From: Novosphingobium naphthalenivorans NBRC 102051
GTDB taxonomy: Bacteria; Pseudomonadota; Alphaproteobacteria; Sphingomonadales; Sphingomonadaceae
NCBI RefSeq assembly: GCF_001590985.1
Contig: NZ_BCTX01000016.1
Coordinates: 1-64,000, forward strand
Length of the DNA: 64,000 nt
Direction: 5' to 3'
Shown: positions 8,948-20,368 of the stretch, one piece after another
Layout of the letters: each line of letters opens with the position of its first letter
Position numbering within the stretch: position 1 is the first letter of the stretch
Notes under the pieces: generated by a model
The model's database searches: none
What the model saw: only the letters and a program-made list of their open reading frames with translations
Told to the model about the DNA's origin: nothing
Translations under genes and position numbers: made by a program

Positions 8948-11900
8948 TCAGTCATGCTCGCCTCCATCATGTTCGCTTTCGTCACGCCCGTTTCCGTCGT
9001 GGCTGCTGCCGTCCGGAAGCGCGGGCTTCTGCTTGGACTTGCGGTCGAACAGGCTCATCACCACCACGAAAAAGAGCGGGACGAAGAAGATGGCGAGCAT
9101 GGTTGCGGTCACCATGCCTCCGATCACGCCGGTGCCGATCGCATGTTTGCTGCCCGAACTCGCGCCGCTGGCAATGGCGAGCGGGATAACGCCTGCCGTA
9201 AAGGCCAGAGAGGTCATGATGATCGGACGCAGGCGCAATTTGGCGGCTTGAATGGCGGCTTCCGTCAGCGATTTGCCTTGCCGTTCGACCAGTTCCTTGG
9301 CGAATTCGACGATCAGAATCGCATTCTTGGCCGAAAGCCCGATGGTGGTGAGCAAGCCCACCTGGAAGAACACGTCATTGCCAAGGCCGCGCATGAGGGT
9401 GGCGATGACCGTACCCAGAACGCCCAGCGGCACCACCAGCATCACCGAGAAGGGGATCGACCAGCTTTCGTACAGGGCGGCAAGGCACAGGAAGACGATC
9501 AGCAGGGACAGGGCATAGAGAGCCGGCGCCTGGGAACCCGATAGCCGCTCTTCATAGGAAAGGCCCGTCCAGGACACGCGGATGCCCGAAGGAAGTTTCG
9601 AGGCAATTTCCTCGACCGCGGCCATGGCTTCGCCGGAACTCTTGCCGGGAGCAGACTCGCCGAGCAATTCCACGGCCGGCATACCGTTATAGCGTTCGAG
9701 CTTGGGAGATCCGTAAACCCATTTTCCGGTTGCGAAGGACGCAAAGGACACCATCTGCCCGTCGCTGTTGCGGACATACCATTTGTTGAAATCCTGCTCG
9801 GAAATGCGGGATTCCGGAATGCCCTGGATATAGACTTTCTTGACCCGGCCCTTGTCGATGAAATCATTGACATAGGCAGAGCCCCATGCCGCCGACATGG
9901 TGTTGTTGACGTCGCTGAGGCTGAGGCCGAGCGTCCGCACTTTCTCGTCATCGATCACAACCTGATATTGCGGCTCGTCGTTCATGCCGTTGGGACGCAC
10001 CATCTTGAGGTTGGGATTTTGTGCCGCTAGCGCCAGGAACTGATTGCGGGCCTGCATCAGCCGTTCATGGCTGCCGCCGGAGCGGTCTTCCAGGAACAGG
10101 TCGAAGCCGGTCGCATTGCCGAGTTCCTGAACCGCCGGTGGTGCGAAGGCGATGACTGTGCCTTCCTTGATCGTGCTGAAATAGGCCATGGCGCGATTGG
10201 CCAGCTCGAAGACGCTGGAGTGCCTTTCGTCCCACGGCTTGAGCTGGACAAAGGCCATGCCCGAGCCCTGGCCGCGGCCGGCGAAGTTGAACCCGGAAAC
10301 GGTCATGACGGAATCGACCGTATCGGCTTCTTGCTTGACCAGATGCCGGGCCACTTTCGACAGGACGGCCTGGGTCTGTTCGGTCGTGCTGTTGGGGGGC
10401 ATCTGCGCCTGCACCATCATCGTGCCCTGATCTTCATCGGGAAGGAACGACGTGGGCATCATCGGGAACAGGATCGCCAGCAGGATGAGGATCACGCCAA
10501 AGGCGATCATGCCGCGCTTGCGGGCTCCCAAAAGCCGGGTGACGCCTCGTTCATAGCGCTGGGTCGAGCGGTCGAACCAGCGGTTGAACCAGCCGAAAAA
10601 GCCCTTCTGCGTCTTGTGATCCTGATGGATCGGCTTGAGGATCGTGGCGCACAGGGCCGGGGTGAAGACGATCGCAACCAGCACGGATAGCGTCATGGCG
10701 GCCACGATGGTGATCGAGAACTGCCGGTAGATAACGCCGGTCGAACCGCCGAAGAAGGCCATCGGCACGAACACGGCGGAGAGCACGAGGCCGATACCGA
10801 TCAGCGCGCCGGTAATCTGCCCCATGGATTTTCGGGTGGCTTCCAGAGGAGAGAGGCCTTCCTCGCTCATCAGGCGCTCGACGTTTTCGACCACCACGAT
10901 GGCGTCGTCCACCAGCAAGCCGATGGCCAGCACCAGTCCGAACATGGTCAGGATATTGATGGTAAATCCGAAAGCGGCCATGACGCCGAATGTGCCCAGC
11001 AGCACGACCGGCACTGCCAATGTCGGAATAAGGGTGGCGCGCCAGTTCTGGAGGAACAGGAACATCACCACGAAGACCAGCACGATGGCTTCGAGCAGCG
11101 TATGAACCACGCCTTCGATCGACTGGCTGATGACCGGGGCGGTATCGTAGGGATAGATGACCTTCACGCCTTTGGGGAAGGTCGGCTCCAGTTCCTTGAG
11201 CGTGGCGCGCACGGATTCGATGGTTTCCAGCGCATTGGCACCCGTCGCCAGACGCAGCGCGATACCTGCCGAGGGCTGGGTGCCGTTGTAATTGGCCTGG
11301 ATGGAGAAATTCTCCGTGCCCAGTTCAACTTTGGCAACATCGCGCAGCCGGACCTGCGAGCCGTCGCTGTTCACCTTGAGAAGAATATTCTCGAACTGTT
11401 CAGGCGTCTGGAACCGGGTTTTCCCGATGACTGTCGCGTTGAGCTGGACTCCTTTGACGGTTGGCAAACCGCCGAGCTGCCCGGAGGAGACCTGAACATT
11501 CTGGGCCTGGATAGCATTGCTGACATCGAGCGGCGTCAGGCTGTAGCTGGTGAGCTTGGTAGGATCGAGCCAGATGCGCATCGCATTCTGGGCGCCCATG
11601 ACCATGAAGTCGCCAACGCCTTTGGTTCGGGCAAGCGAATCCTGCAATTTGGAGACGATGAAATCGCCCAGATCATAGCCGCTCATCTTGCCGTCGGTGG
11701 ACACCAGCCCCACCACCAGCATGAAGTTGATCTGGAATTTGGCGACGCGGATGCCTTGCGATTGCACTTCATCGGGCACAAGCGGGGTCGCCAGTGAAAG
11801 CTTGTTCTGGACCTGCACCTGCGCGATGTCGGGGTCCGTTCCCTGCTCGAAAGTGGCCGTGATCGAGAAACTGCCGTCGGCGTTGCTCTCCGATTTGAGG

Positions 11901-12130
11901 TAGCGCAGGCCGTCGAGCCCGTTCAGCTGCTGCTCGATGACCTGAACGACGGTGTCCTGCACGGTTTGCGCGGAGGCCCCCGGGTACGTGCCGCTGATCT
12001 GGATCGCGGGCGGGGCGATGTTGGGATATTGATTGATCGGCAGCGAGCGAATGGCCAGAAATCCGGCCAGCATGATGACGATGGCGATGACCCAGGCGAA
12101 GATGGGCCGATCGATGAAAAAGCGAGACAT
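8948..12130 (-). CDS. RND multidrug efflux pump, inner-membrane transporter (HAE1, AcrB/MexB-like)
   Basis: A 1060-residue HAE1-family transporter, the normal length. It opens with the family signature [18 protein letters not shown]. Its first half carries [20 protein letters not shown] and the [13 protein letters not shown] segment of TM4 with the two proton-relay Asp residues; the C-terminal half repeats the fold with [17 protein letters not shown] in TM10. It exports hydrophobic and amphiphilic compounds by proton antiport together with the adaptor and channel on either side. The C-terminus is a hydrophilic His/Asp/Glu-rich tail ([19 protein letters not shown]). Confidence 0.95.
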   Translation of the reverse strand: MSRFFIDRPIFAWVIAIVIMLAGFLAIRSLPINQYPNIAPPAIQISGTYPGASAQTVQDTVVQVIEQQLNGLDGLRYLKSESNADGSFSITATFEQGTDPDIAQVQVQNKLSLATPLVPDEVQSQGIRVAKFQINFMLVVGLVSTDGKMSGYDLGDFIVSKLQDSLARTKGVGDFMVMGAQNAMRIWLDPTKLTSYSLTPLDVSNAIQAQNVQVSSGQLGGLPTVKGVQLNATVIGKTRFQTPEQFENILLKVNSDGSQVRLRDVAKVELGTENFSIQANYNGTQPSAGIALRLATGANALETIESVRATLKELEPTFPKGVKVIYPYDTAPVISQSIEGVVHTLLEAIVLVFVVMFLFLQNWRATLIPTLAVPVVLLGTFGVMAAFGFTINILTMFGLVLAIGLLVDDAIVVVENVERLMSEEGLSPLEATRKSMGQITGALIGIGLVLSAVFVPMAFFGGSTGVIYRQFSITIVAAMTLSVLVAIVFTPALCATILKPIHQDHKTQKGFFGWFNRWFDRSTQRYERGVTRLLGARKRGMIAFGVILILLAILFPMMPTSFLPDEDQGTMMVQAQMPPNSTTEQTQAVLSKVARHLVKQEADTVDSVMTVSGFNFAGRGQGSGMAFVQLKPWDERHSSVFELANRAMAYFSTIKEGTVIAFAPPAVQELGNATGFDLFLEDRSGGSHERLMQARNQFLALAAQNPNLKMVRPNGMNDEPQYQVVIDDEKVRTLGLSLSDVNNTMSAAWGSAYVNDFIDKGRVKKVYIQGIPESRISEQDFNKWYVRNSDGQMVSFASFATGKWVYGSPKLERYNGMPAVELLGESAPGKSSGEAMAAVEEIASKLPSGIRVSWTGLSYEERLSGSQAPALYALSLLIVFLCLAALYESWSIPFSVMLVVPLGVLGTVIATLMRGLGNDVFFQVGLLTTIGLSAKNAILIVEFAKELVERQGKSLTEAAIQAAKLRLRPIIMTSLAFTAGVIPLAIASGASSGSKHAIGTGVIGGMVTATMLAIFFVPLFFVVVMSLFDRKSKQKPALPDGSSHDGNGRDESEHDGGEHD

Positions 12131-12145
12131 CTGTACCAGCCCCTT

Positions 12146-13246
12146 TTAGATCTTGGCCGCTACGGCTTTGACCCGGGCGCCGGGCTGCACGTTCTGAACG
12201 CCGTCCACGATCACGCGGTCGCCAGCCTTGAGGCCGCTGCTGATGAGCCAGCGGGATCCGATGCTGCGCTCGACCGTCACGTCGCGGAGCTGCGCCTTGC
12301 CATCGGTATCGACCACCAAGGCGGTTGCCTGACCGCTCGTGTCTCGCGTCACGCCGCGCTGGGGGACGAGAATGGCGCCGTTGCGAACGCCCTGCTGCAG
12401 CTGGGCATGGACGAACATGCCGGGCAGCAGAATGCCTTCGGGATTGGGGAATTCGGCGCGTAGCGTGACCGAGCCGGTGCCGGCATCGACGCTGACTTCG
12501 GAGAATTTCAGTTTGCCGGGGTGGGGATAGTCCTTGCCGTTTTCCAGCCTGAGGCGGACTTCGGCCTGATTGTCTCCGGTTCGTTTCAGGCGGCCGCTCG
12601 CCAGCGCTTCGCGCAAGTCGAGAATGGCCGTGGAGGGCTGGACGATGTCCACGTAGATCGGATCAAGCTGCTGGATCGTGGCCAGCGCATCGGCCTGGTT
12701 GGCCGTTACCAATGCGCCCTGGGTGAAGGCGGAACGGCCGATGCGGCCGGAAATCGGCGCTGTTATCCGAGTGAAATCCAGATCGATCCGGGCAGATTGC
12801 ACGGCTGCTTTCGCCTGCAGATATTGCGATCTTGCATCGTCGCTATCCTGCTGGCTGATCGCCTGGTCCTTGATCAGGCGGTCGTAACGCTCCGACAGCA
12901 GGCGCGCGGAGGTCAGGCTTGCCTGCGCTTTCGCCAGAGTGGCCTGAAAGGGGGCGGGGTTGATCTGATACAGCGGCTGTCCCGCTTTCACATTGCTGCC
13001 TTCCTCGAACAGGCGCCGGAGCAGGATTCCGCCGACCTGCGGTCTGACTTCCGCGACCAGATAAGGCGTTGTCCGGCCCGGCAATTCCGTGGTGAGCGAG
13101 ACATTTTCGGGCTTGAGGGTGACGATGCCGACTTCCGCGACGGGCTGGGCAGGGGCAGCGTCTTTCTGCTGGCAGGCGGACAAGGCCAGACTTGCGCCTA
13201 TGATCAGGGCAAGGCCGGAAACAGAATGTGTCTTTCTTGCTGTCAT
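12146..13246 (-). CDS. RND efflux periplasmic adaptor (AcrA/MexA-like membrane fusion protein)
   Basis: A 366-residue lipoprotein starting at ATG 13246, with signal and lipobox LSAC (C25), then the membrane-fusion order: half-motif RPQVGGILLRRLFEEGSNVK (lipoyl), alpha-hairpin (about residues 95-160), second lipoyl half (ITAPISGRIGRSAFTQGALV) and beta-barrel/membrane-proximal domains. An upstream TTG start would place about 48 unrelated residues before the signal, so 13246 is chosen. It is the first gene of the efflux operon, 15 bp before the pump. An operator-like inverted repeat begins 24 bp upstream of its start. Confidence 0.92.
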   Translation of the reverse strand: MTARKTHSVSGLALIIGASLALSACQQKDAAPAQPVAEVGIVTLKPENVSLTTELPGRTTPYLVAEVRPQVGGILLRRLFEEGSNVKAGQPLYQINPAPFQATLAKAQASLTSARLLSERYDRLIKDQAISQQDSDDARSQYLQAKAAVQSARIDLDFTRITAPISGRIGRSAFTQGALVTANQADALATIQQLDPIYVDIVQPSTAILDLREALASGRLKRTGDNQAEVRLRLENGKDYPHPGKLKFSEVSVDAGTGSVTLRAEFPNPEGILLPGMFVHAQLQQGVRNGAILVPQRGVTRDTSGQATALVVDTDGKAQLRDVTVERSIGSRWLISSGLKAGDRVIVDGVQNVQPGARVKAVAAKI

Positions 13247-13269
13247 GCGGAAAATCTGCCTCGCATAAA

Positions 13270-13291
13270 TTAGGTCGAACGATCGACCTAA
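13270..13291. promoter_or_regulatory. Operator-like inverted repeat, site 1
   Basis: Arms TTAGGTCGA and TCGACCTAA, perfect 9-bp arms with a 4-nt centre (ACGA). It lies just upstream of the efflux adaptor gene and in the divergent region with a TetR gene; size and symmetry fit a TetR/AcrR dimer operator. Confidence 0.65.
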
Positions 13292-13364
13292 AATGTTGGT
13301 CAAAAAAAGGGAGGCTCCTTTCCCATGGTGACATGGGGGAGGCTCTCCCGACTCGGGCGAGTTC

Positions 13365-13386
13365 CTAGATTGAATGTTCGACCTAA
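13365..13386. promoter_or_regulatory. Operator-like inverted repeat, site 2 (imperfect)
   Basis: The right arm TCGACCTAA (13378-13386) is identical to that of site 1. The left arm CTAGATTGA matches 6 of 9 positions at the same 4-nt spacing. It lies about 95 bp from site 1 between the divergent adaptor and tetR genes, consistent with dual control by the same repressor. Confidence 0.5.
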
Positions 13387-13493
13387 TCAACTATAGATAT
13401 GTATCATGATGTCCCGGGCCGGCCGGACGGGCGGAAATATGATGAGTTGAACGGGCAAGCCGTATAAGGCGCAGGCAAGCAGGAGATGATGAG

Positions 13494-14090
13494 ATGGCAA
13501 GAGGCGGGGCCAAGGCGGAAGAAACGGCTACGGCGGAACGGCGTAAGGCGCAGGTGCTTGAGGCGGCGGCAAAATGCTTCCGGCAAAAGGGATTCCACGG
13601 CAGCAGCATGGCGCAGATTTCCGAAGCGGCCGGGATGAGCTCTGGGCACATCTATCACTATTTCAAGAACAAGGACGAAATCATCGGCGCCATCGTCGAT
13701 CGGGAAAAGGACGAAGTGGAATTCCTGCTCGATGGCATGAAGAATGCGGCAAACCCCGAGGACGCCATGCGCGTTTTTATCGATACGGTCGAACAGGGCG
13801 TCGCCATGCATCAGGATACGACGCATGCATCCTTGAAAATGGAAATTCTTGCCGAAGCCGGACGCAACCCGGATATCGCCAGCCGGGTGCAGCGTAACAA
13901 CGCCGAGCTCAAAAACAGCCATCTCAAACTGTTCAGTGACAGCGATGCTTCCACGGCTTCGCGGCTGGAACTGGCAGCGGCCCTGATGGAAGGCGTTTCG
14001 ATCCGGACCTTGCGCAATCCCAATCTCGACAAGGAATTGGATGTCGAGAGACTGAAAGACATCATCCGCTATATATTTTCAGCCCCCTGA
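13494..14090 (+). CDS. TetR/AcrR family repressor, probable regulator of the efflux operon
   Basis: A 198-residue TetR protein with N-terminal DNA-binding domain (residues about 18-65; KCFRQKGFHGSSMAQISEAA then HIYHYFKNKDEIIGAIV) and an all-helical ligand domain. ATG 13494 has AGGAG at 13481-13485. It is divergent from the adaptor gene, with two copies of the same inverted repeat between them: the arrangement of acrR/acrAB-like control, where a pump substrate relieves repression. The inducer is unknown. Confidence 0.88.
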   Translation: MARGGAKAEETATAERRKAQVLEAAAKCFRQKGFHGSSMAQISEAAGMSSGHIYHYFKNKDEIIGAIVDREKDEVEFLLDGMKNAANPEDAMRVFIDTVEQGVAMHQDTTHASLKMEILAEAGRNPDIASRVQRNNAELKNSHLKLFSDSDASTASRLELAAALMEGVSIRTLRNPNLDKELDVERLKDIIRYIFSAP

Positions 14091-14121
14091 GGACTGCGGA
14101 GATCCAGTCTCAGGTGGGGAT

Positions 14122-14140
14122 CGCCCGCAAGGGGGCGCTT
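14122..14140 (+). terminator. Weak terminator-like hairpin after tetR
   Basis: CGCCC (14122-14126) and GGGCG (14133-14137) pair, followed by a short CTTT. It lies 32 nt after the tetR stop. The stem is short, so support is modest. Confidence 0.3.
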
Positions 14141-14143
14141 TAG

Positions 14144-15205
<1,062 letters not shown>

Positions 15206-15816
15206 CGAGGCTTTGTCGGTTATCGGGCAAATATGTTGATCTGGAGGTCCGCTCTCTCAACGAAGGACTGGTTTCGGGAAGCTCATTTTGCCCTGCAAAG
15301 GCCAGCTATGCTGGCGTATGCCTTCGATCGGCATCAATAGTTGCATTGGCGGCTTTCCGCCGCGTTGTCGTTATCCAGGGTGCCCGTCGCTGCTGCGAAC
15401 CTATTGGACAGTACACGAGCACCATATTGCAACATTGATGGTTTTGTCCTTGCCGCAGTTCGACCGGAAGGAAACGGCATGACTTGTAGCAAGTGCATGT
15501 TGAAAACTTCCGCATCTTGAAAGTCAAATCTGTCGCCGGGAATACCTTCGGGGATGCCGTAATGCTTCCGCAAGGGACCGGAATTGGTCGGTTCATTCTG
15601 GCTTGGCTGCCGTTCGGATGGTGCTTGGCGAACCCGATCATCGGTTCGGCCATGCGGAGCCCGTTTTTTGCGATGAGTCCGTTCCATTTTTTCTGCGTTG
15701 CAACAAGGTCGTAATAATCCAAGGTGATGGCTGCCTTTGAGCGGGCAGTGCGACACCAATAGGGCCCGCGGCTTCGAACAACTCAATTAATGGTTTGCCA
15801 ATCTAAGGGGATCGGC
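15206..15816. other. 611-bp non-coding region upstream of the RTX nuclease
   Basis: No frame here shows a recognisable domain. The short frames on the - strand have no convincing ribosome site or family. The last part (AAGGGG at 15805-15810) is the ribosome site of the nuclease gene. The rest may hold its promoter and regulatory sequence. Confidence 0.5.
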
Positions 15817-18800
15817 ATGAGCGACACCGTATTCATTAACGAGATTCACTACGATAACGCGAGCACCGACACCGGAGAGGCGATCGAGATCGCGGGCGTT
15901 GCGGGCACGGACCTCACCGGTTGGAGCCTGGTGCTCTATAACGGCGGTAATGGTGCGGCTTATTCAACTGTCGATCTGAGCGGCTACACGCTCAGCGATG
16001 ACGGCAGCGGCTTTGGCTTCGCCGCGATCACTTATGCCACGAACGGCATTCAGAATGGCGCGCCCGACGGCATGGCGCTCGTCGATGGCGCAGGCAATGT
16101 CGTTCAGTTCCTGTCATACGAAGGCACCATGACGGCCGTCGGCGGTCCGGCTGATGGGATGACCAGCACCGATATCGGCGTTTCGGAAAACGGCACCGGC
16201 GCCGTTGGCGATTCGCTCCAGCTGACCGGCACGGGCACGCAGTATTCGGATTTCATCTGGTCCAGCGATGCGCCCAATACCTTTGGCAGCGCGAACAGCG
16301 GCCAGACCTTTGGCAGTGGTTCGGGGACACAGCCGGGTACGCTCTCGATCGCCGATGCCTCGGTGGCCGAGGGCGATAGCGGCTCGACGGACATGATCTT
16401 CACCGTCACCCGCACCGGGGGCAGCGATGGCGCCGTTTCGGCCGACTGGTCGCTTGCTCCGGGGACTGCGGACAGTGCGGATCTCGCTGCGGGCGCGGTG
16501 CTTTCGGGCACGGTGAGCTTTGCCGACGGCGAAACGTCGAAGGAAATCCACGTGGCCATCGCCGGGGATACCGATTTCGAAGCGGACGAGACATTCACCA
16601 TCGGCCTGTCCAACGTGCAGGGCGGCGCTGCGTTGGGGCAGGCGAGCGCGACCGGTACGATCATCAACGATGATGCCGTGCCTGCCACCGGTCCGGCGAA
16701 CTTGTGGATCAACGAAATCCACTATGACAACACCGGCACTGATACCGGTGAGGCGATCGAGATCGCGGGCGTCGCGGGGACCGACCTCACCGGTTATGCG
16801 CTGGTTCTCTACAATGGCAGCAATACGCCGGACGCGGCGCCGACTTATGGCAGCCCGATCGCGCTCTCGGGCGTGATCGACGACGAGGGGCAGGGCTACG
16901 GCGCGGTTGCCTTCGATTTTCCGTCCAATGGCCTGCAGAATGGCGTGGCTGACGGTTTCGCGCTCGTCGCGCCCGATGGCACGGTCGTGCAGCTGCTGTC
17001 CTACGAGGGGACTTTTACCGCAGCGGAGGGCACTCCGGCCGCGGGGATGACCAGCACTGATATCGGCGTTCTCGAAAGCAGCGGTCCTGTGGGGCAGTCG
17101 CTCCAGTTGACGGGCGCGGGGGCCGTGGCCGGTGATTTCGCCTGGCAGGAAGACAGCGCCAGCAGCTTCGGTTCGCTCAACGCCGGGCAGACGATCATCG
17201 GCGATTTTGATACCGGCCTCGTCTCCGTGGCGGACGTTTCCGTGGCGGAAGGCGATAGCGGTACGACTGCGCTTACCTTCACTGTCCATCGTGCCGGTGG
17301 TCTCGGTCAGAGCGCGGGAGTTGACTATACGATCGCTCTCGATGGCACGGCGGATGCCGCCGACCTGGTGCCGGGTGCGGTGCTGGCGGGCCATGTTGAT
17401 TTCGCCGAAGGCGTATCCGCCGTGACCGTCACTGTGCCGGTGCAGGGTGATACGGTCGGCGAGGACAACGAGACACTTTCCATCGCCTTGTCGAACCCGA
17501 CCGGCAATATCTCCATTGCCGATGCCGAGGCTGTGGGCACGATCGTCAATGACGATCCCATTGCGCTCACGATCATGCAGATTCAGGGCGCCACGCACTA
17601 TTCGGACTATGTGGGCCAGTCGGTCTTGACTGCGGGTATCGTTACCGCAGTCGATGCCAATGGTTTCTACATGCAGGATGCGGCCGGGGATGGCGATGCC
17701 GCGACTTCGGACGGCATCTTCGTCTTCACCGGCAGCGCCCCGGCGGTTGCGGTGGGCGACGGTGTTTCGGTGAGCGGCACGGTCAGCGAATATGCCGGCG
17801 ACGCTGCGGGACTTCCCGTCACCGAAATCGCAGCGCCCACGGTCACGGTCGAAAGCACCGGCAATGCCTTGCCCGATGCCGTGGTTATCGGCGTCGACGG
17901 TATCCTGCCGCCGACTTCGGTTATCGACGATGACGGTCTTTCGACCTTCGATCCGGCGCACGACGGCATCGACTTCTGGGAATCGCTGGAAGGCATGCGC
18001 GTGACCATCGAGGGCGCACAGGCGGTGGGCAATACCAACACCTATGGCGAAACCTGGGTTGTCGCGTCGGACGGCGAAGGCGCTACCGGCATGAACGAAC
18101 GCGGCGGTATCACTCTCTCCGAAGGCGACAACAACCCGGAGCGCGTGATCATCACGGCGGACAGCGATGTCTATGCGGGGTACAATCCCGATCATACCAT
18201 CGGCGATCAGCTCGGCGACGTGACCGGTGTGCTGACGTATGGCTACGACACTTACCGGGTTGTCGTGACAGAGGATGTCGCGGTCCAGAACGACACCACG
18301 CTGGCCCGCGAAACGACCAGCCTTGCGGGTGATGCCAATTACCTCTCGATGGCGACTTACAACGTCGAGAACCTCGACGTTTCGGACAACAAGTTCGACA
18401 TTCTCGCCAGCGACATCGTCTATAACCTCAACGCGCCCGACATCATTGCCCTCCAGGAAATTCAGGATGCCGACGGGGCAGGCACGGGCAGCGACTTGTC
18501 CGGCACGGTCACGGCGCAGGGTCTGATCGATGCGATCTATGTCGAAACGGGCATGACTTATGCCTATGTCGAGATCGCGCCCGAGACGGCCAACAGCACC
18601 GGCGGCGAGCCCAACGGCAATATCCGCAGCGGCTACCTCTACAATGTCGATCGCGTCGACTACCTCGACGGCAGCGCCGCGCTGATCCCGGGCGATGCCT
18701 ATACCAACAGCCGCAGCCCGCTGGTCGCACAGTGGGAATTCGCGGGCTCGACGGTGACGACCATCGACGTGCATTTCTATTCGCGCGGCGGCAGCGACGA

Positions 18801-20340
18801 GGCTTGGGGCGATACCCAACCCGCCGCCGATGCCGGGGACGACCGCCGCACCGCGCAGGCGGCCGGCGTCAAGGACTACGTCACCACCTTGCTGGCGGAC
18901 GATCCCTCGCTCAACATCGCGATCCTGGGCGACTGGAACGGCTTCTACTGGGAGGATGCCCAGACCCAGCTCACCGATCCGGAGCAGGGCGGCGTGTTCA
19001 CCAACCTCAACACCCTGATCAGCGAAGACGAGCGCTACTCCTACTACTACGAAGGCAATTCGCAGCAAATCGATCACATCCTGGTAACGGGCGGTCTGCT
19101 GCAGAACGCGCAGTACGATTCGGTTCACATCAATGCCGAGTTCGACAATATCGACCGGCCGACCGACCACGATCCGCAAGTCGCACTGCTGATGCTCGGC
19201 CAGGCGCCCAGCGACCTCGTGCTTTCGAACGCGGAAGTGGCCGAAAACATGGCGGCGGGCACTGTCGTCGGCACGCTCTCGGCGACCGATACTGCGAACG
19301 ACACGCTGACTTACGCGCTGATCGACGATGCTGGCGGGGTGTTTGCGATCGATGCCGCCACGGGCGTGATCACCACGACGACGGCGCTCGATTACGAGGC
19401 GCTGGCCGCCTATATGATCACGGCTACGGCGACTGACAGCGGTGGGCTGAGCACGAGCAGCGATTTCGCCATCGCTGTCACCAACGTCAACGAGGCGCCG
19501 ATTGCCGAAGCCGATGCCGTGGCCATCGACGAGGATGCGACGAGTGGCAACCTGTGGACGCAGCTTCTCGGCAACGACCACGATCCGGATGCAGGCGACA
19601 CGCTTGCAATCAGCGCCGTGGATACCGCGGGGACGCTCGGCACCGTTACCTTCGACGCGACGTCCCAAACGCTGACTTATGCCGCCGACAACGATGCCTT
19701 CGACTATCTCGCCACCGGCGAGACCGCGACCGACAGCTTTACCTATACGATAACCGATGCAGAAGGGCTGACCAGCACGGCGGTGGTCACACTGACGGTC
19801 ACGGCGATTGCTGACGGTGTCGTCCAGCACGGCACCTGGCGCAGTGACACCCTCTACGGCACGTCCGGCGAGGACAAGCTGTACGGCGGTTTCGGCAACG
19901 ACAAGCTCTATGGCCTTGACGGGCACGACGAACTGCATGGCGGTTTCGGCGCCGATCTTCTCGATGGCGGAACCGGCAACGACGCGCTCTATTCGGGCAT
20001 GGGCAATGACACCATGACCGGCGGAGAAGGCCATGACACCTTCCACTTCGGCTGGCTGGGCGGGCGCGATACCGTGACCGACTTCAATGTCGACGAGGAT
20101 ACGATCGTGCTTGAGGACGGCGTGTGGATTGCCAATTCCAAGGTCCGCGATGTGGATCATGACGGCGTTCAGGATCTGATCCTGACGCTGGGCGGCGGCA
20201 CCTCGGTGACCTTGCTCGGCGTGAACGACATCGATCAGGTCTCGATCGCGGGCGATGGCGAGCATCGTGGCTTTGCCTTCGCGGGGCTGCTGCAGGATCT
20301 GGAGCATGGCAAGCTGGTCGATCTTGCCCACGGCTTCTGA
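15817..20340 (+). CDS. Giant secreted RTX nuclease (LTD/Calx-beta/ExeM-type endonuclease/cadherin/RTX)
   Basis: A 1507-residue protein with no N-terminal signal peptide, as for type I secretion. Domains in order: lamin-tail-like LTD (about 1-165), Calx-beta (172-285), second LTD (297-460), second Calx-beta (466-580), OB-like domain of ExeM/NucH nucleases (583-840), endonuclease/exonuclease/phosphatase domain (843-1125), cadherin-like (1130-1220), Ig/VCBS-like (1225-1340), RTX nonapeptides (1348-1408) and a C-terminal secretion region. The nuclease domain shows ATYNVENLD, IALQEIQDAD, LGDWNGFYWED and PTDHDPQV, which hold the metal-binding Asn/Glu and catalytic Asp/His of the family. ATG 15817 follows AAGGGG. 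The exporter genes come next. Probable role: digestion of extracellular DNA. Confidence 0.88.
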   Translation: MSDTVFINEIHYDNASTDTGEAIEIAGVAGTDLTGWSLVLYNGGNGAAYSTVDLSGYTLSDDGSGFGFAAITYATNGIQNGAPDGMALVDGAGNVVQFLSYEGTMTAVGGPADGMTSTDIGVSENGTGAVGDSLQLTGTGTQYSDFIWSSDAPNTFGSANSGQTFGSGSGTQPGTLSIADASVAEGDSGSTDMIFTVTRTGGSDGAVSADWSLAPGTADSADLAAGAVLSGTVSFADGETSKEIHVAIAGDTDFEADETFTIGLSNVQGGAALGQASATGTIINDDAVPATGPANLWINEIHYDNTGTDTGEAIEIAGVAGTDLTGYALVLYNGSNTPDAAPTYGSPIALSGVIDDEGQGYGAVAFDFPSNGLQNGVADGFALVAPDGTVVQLLSYEGTFTAAEGTPAAGMTSTDIGVLESSGPVGQSLQLTGAGAVAGDFAWQEDSASSFGSLNAGQTIIGDFDTGLVSVADVSVAEGDSGTTALTFTVHRAGGLGQSAGVDYTIALDGTADAADLVPGAVLAGHVDFAEGVSAVTVTVPVQGDTVGEDNETLSIALSNPTGNISIADAEAVGTIVNDDPIALTIMQIQGATHYSDYVGQSVLTAGIVTAVDANGFYMQDAAGDGDAATSDGIFVFTGSAPAVAVGDGVSVSGTVSEYAGDAAGLPVTEIAAPTVTVESTGNALPDAVVIGVDGILPPTSVIDDDGLSTFDPAHDGIDFWESLEGMRVTIEGAQAVGNTNTYGETWVVASDGEGATGMNERGGITLSEGDNNPERVIITADSDVYAGYNPDHTIGDQLGDVTGVLTYGYDTYRVVVTEDVAVQNDTTLARETTSLAGDANYLSMATYNVENLDVSDNKFDILASDIVYNLNAPDIIALQEIQDADGAGTGSDLSGTVTAQGLIDAIYVETGMTYAYVEIAPETANSTGGEPNGNIRSGYLYNVDRVDYLDGSAALIPGDAYTNSRSPLVAQWEFAGSTVTTIDVHFYSRGGSDEAWGDTQPAADAGDDRRTAQAAGVKDYVTTLLADDPSLNIAILGDWNGFYWEDAQTQLTDPEQGGVFTNLNTLISEDERYSYYYEGNSQQIDHILVTGGLLQNAQYDSVHINAEFDNIDRPTDHDPQVALLMLGQAPSDLVLSNAEVAENMAAGTVVGTLSATDTANDTLTYALIDDAGGVFAIDAATGVITTTTALDYEALAAYMITATATDSGGLSTSSDFAIAVTNVNEAPIAEADAVAIDEDATSGNLWTQLLGNDHDPDAGDTLAISAVDTAGTLGTVTFDATSQTLTYAADNDAFDYLATGETATDSFTYTITDAEGLTSTAVVTLTVTAIADGVVQHGTWRSDTLYGTSGEDKLYGGFGNDKLYGLDGHDELHGGFGADLLDGGTGNDALYSGMGNDTMTGGEGHDTFHFGWLGGRDTVTDFNVDEDTIVLEDGVWIANSKVRDVDHDGVQDLILTLGGGTSVTLLGVNDIDQVSIAGDGEHRGFAFAGLLQDLEHGKLVDLAHGF
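15835..17556 (+). repeat. Internal tandem duplication of an LTD + Calx-beta module
   Basis: Two units, about 15835-16671 and 16708-17556 (offset about 873 bp), encode the same LTD then Calx-beta order. Each begins with INEIHYDN and shares TDTGEAIEIAGVAGTDLTG. High similarity at both DNA and protein level indicates duplication within the gene. Confidence 0.85.
19858..20043 (+). repeat. RTX calcium-binding nonapeptide repeats
   Basis: Successive GGxGxDxLx-type units (GGFGNDKLYG, GGFGADLLDG, GGTGNDALYS, GMGNDTMTG). They form a calcium-binding beta-roll that folds after type I secretion. Confidence 0.9.
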
Positions 20341-20368
20341 TCCGGCGCCTGCAACCGGCCGGATACAG

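Noticed and set aside
15306..15786. Two overlapping - strand frames of 138 and 150 codons before the nuclease
   Set aside because: No family, odd composition and no ribosome site; left as non-coding.
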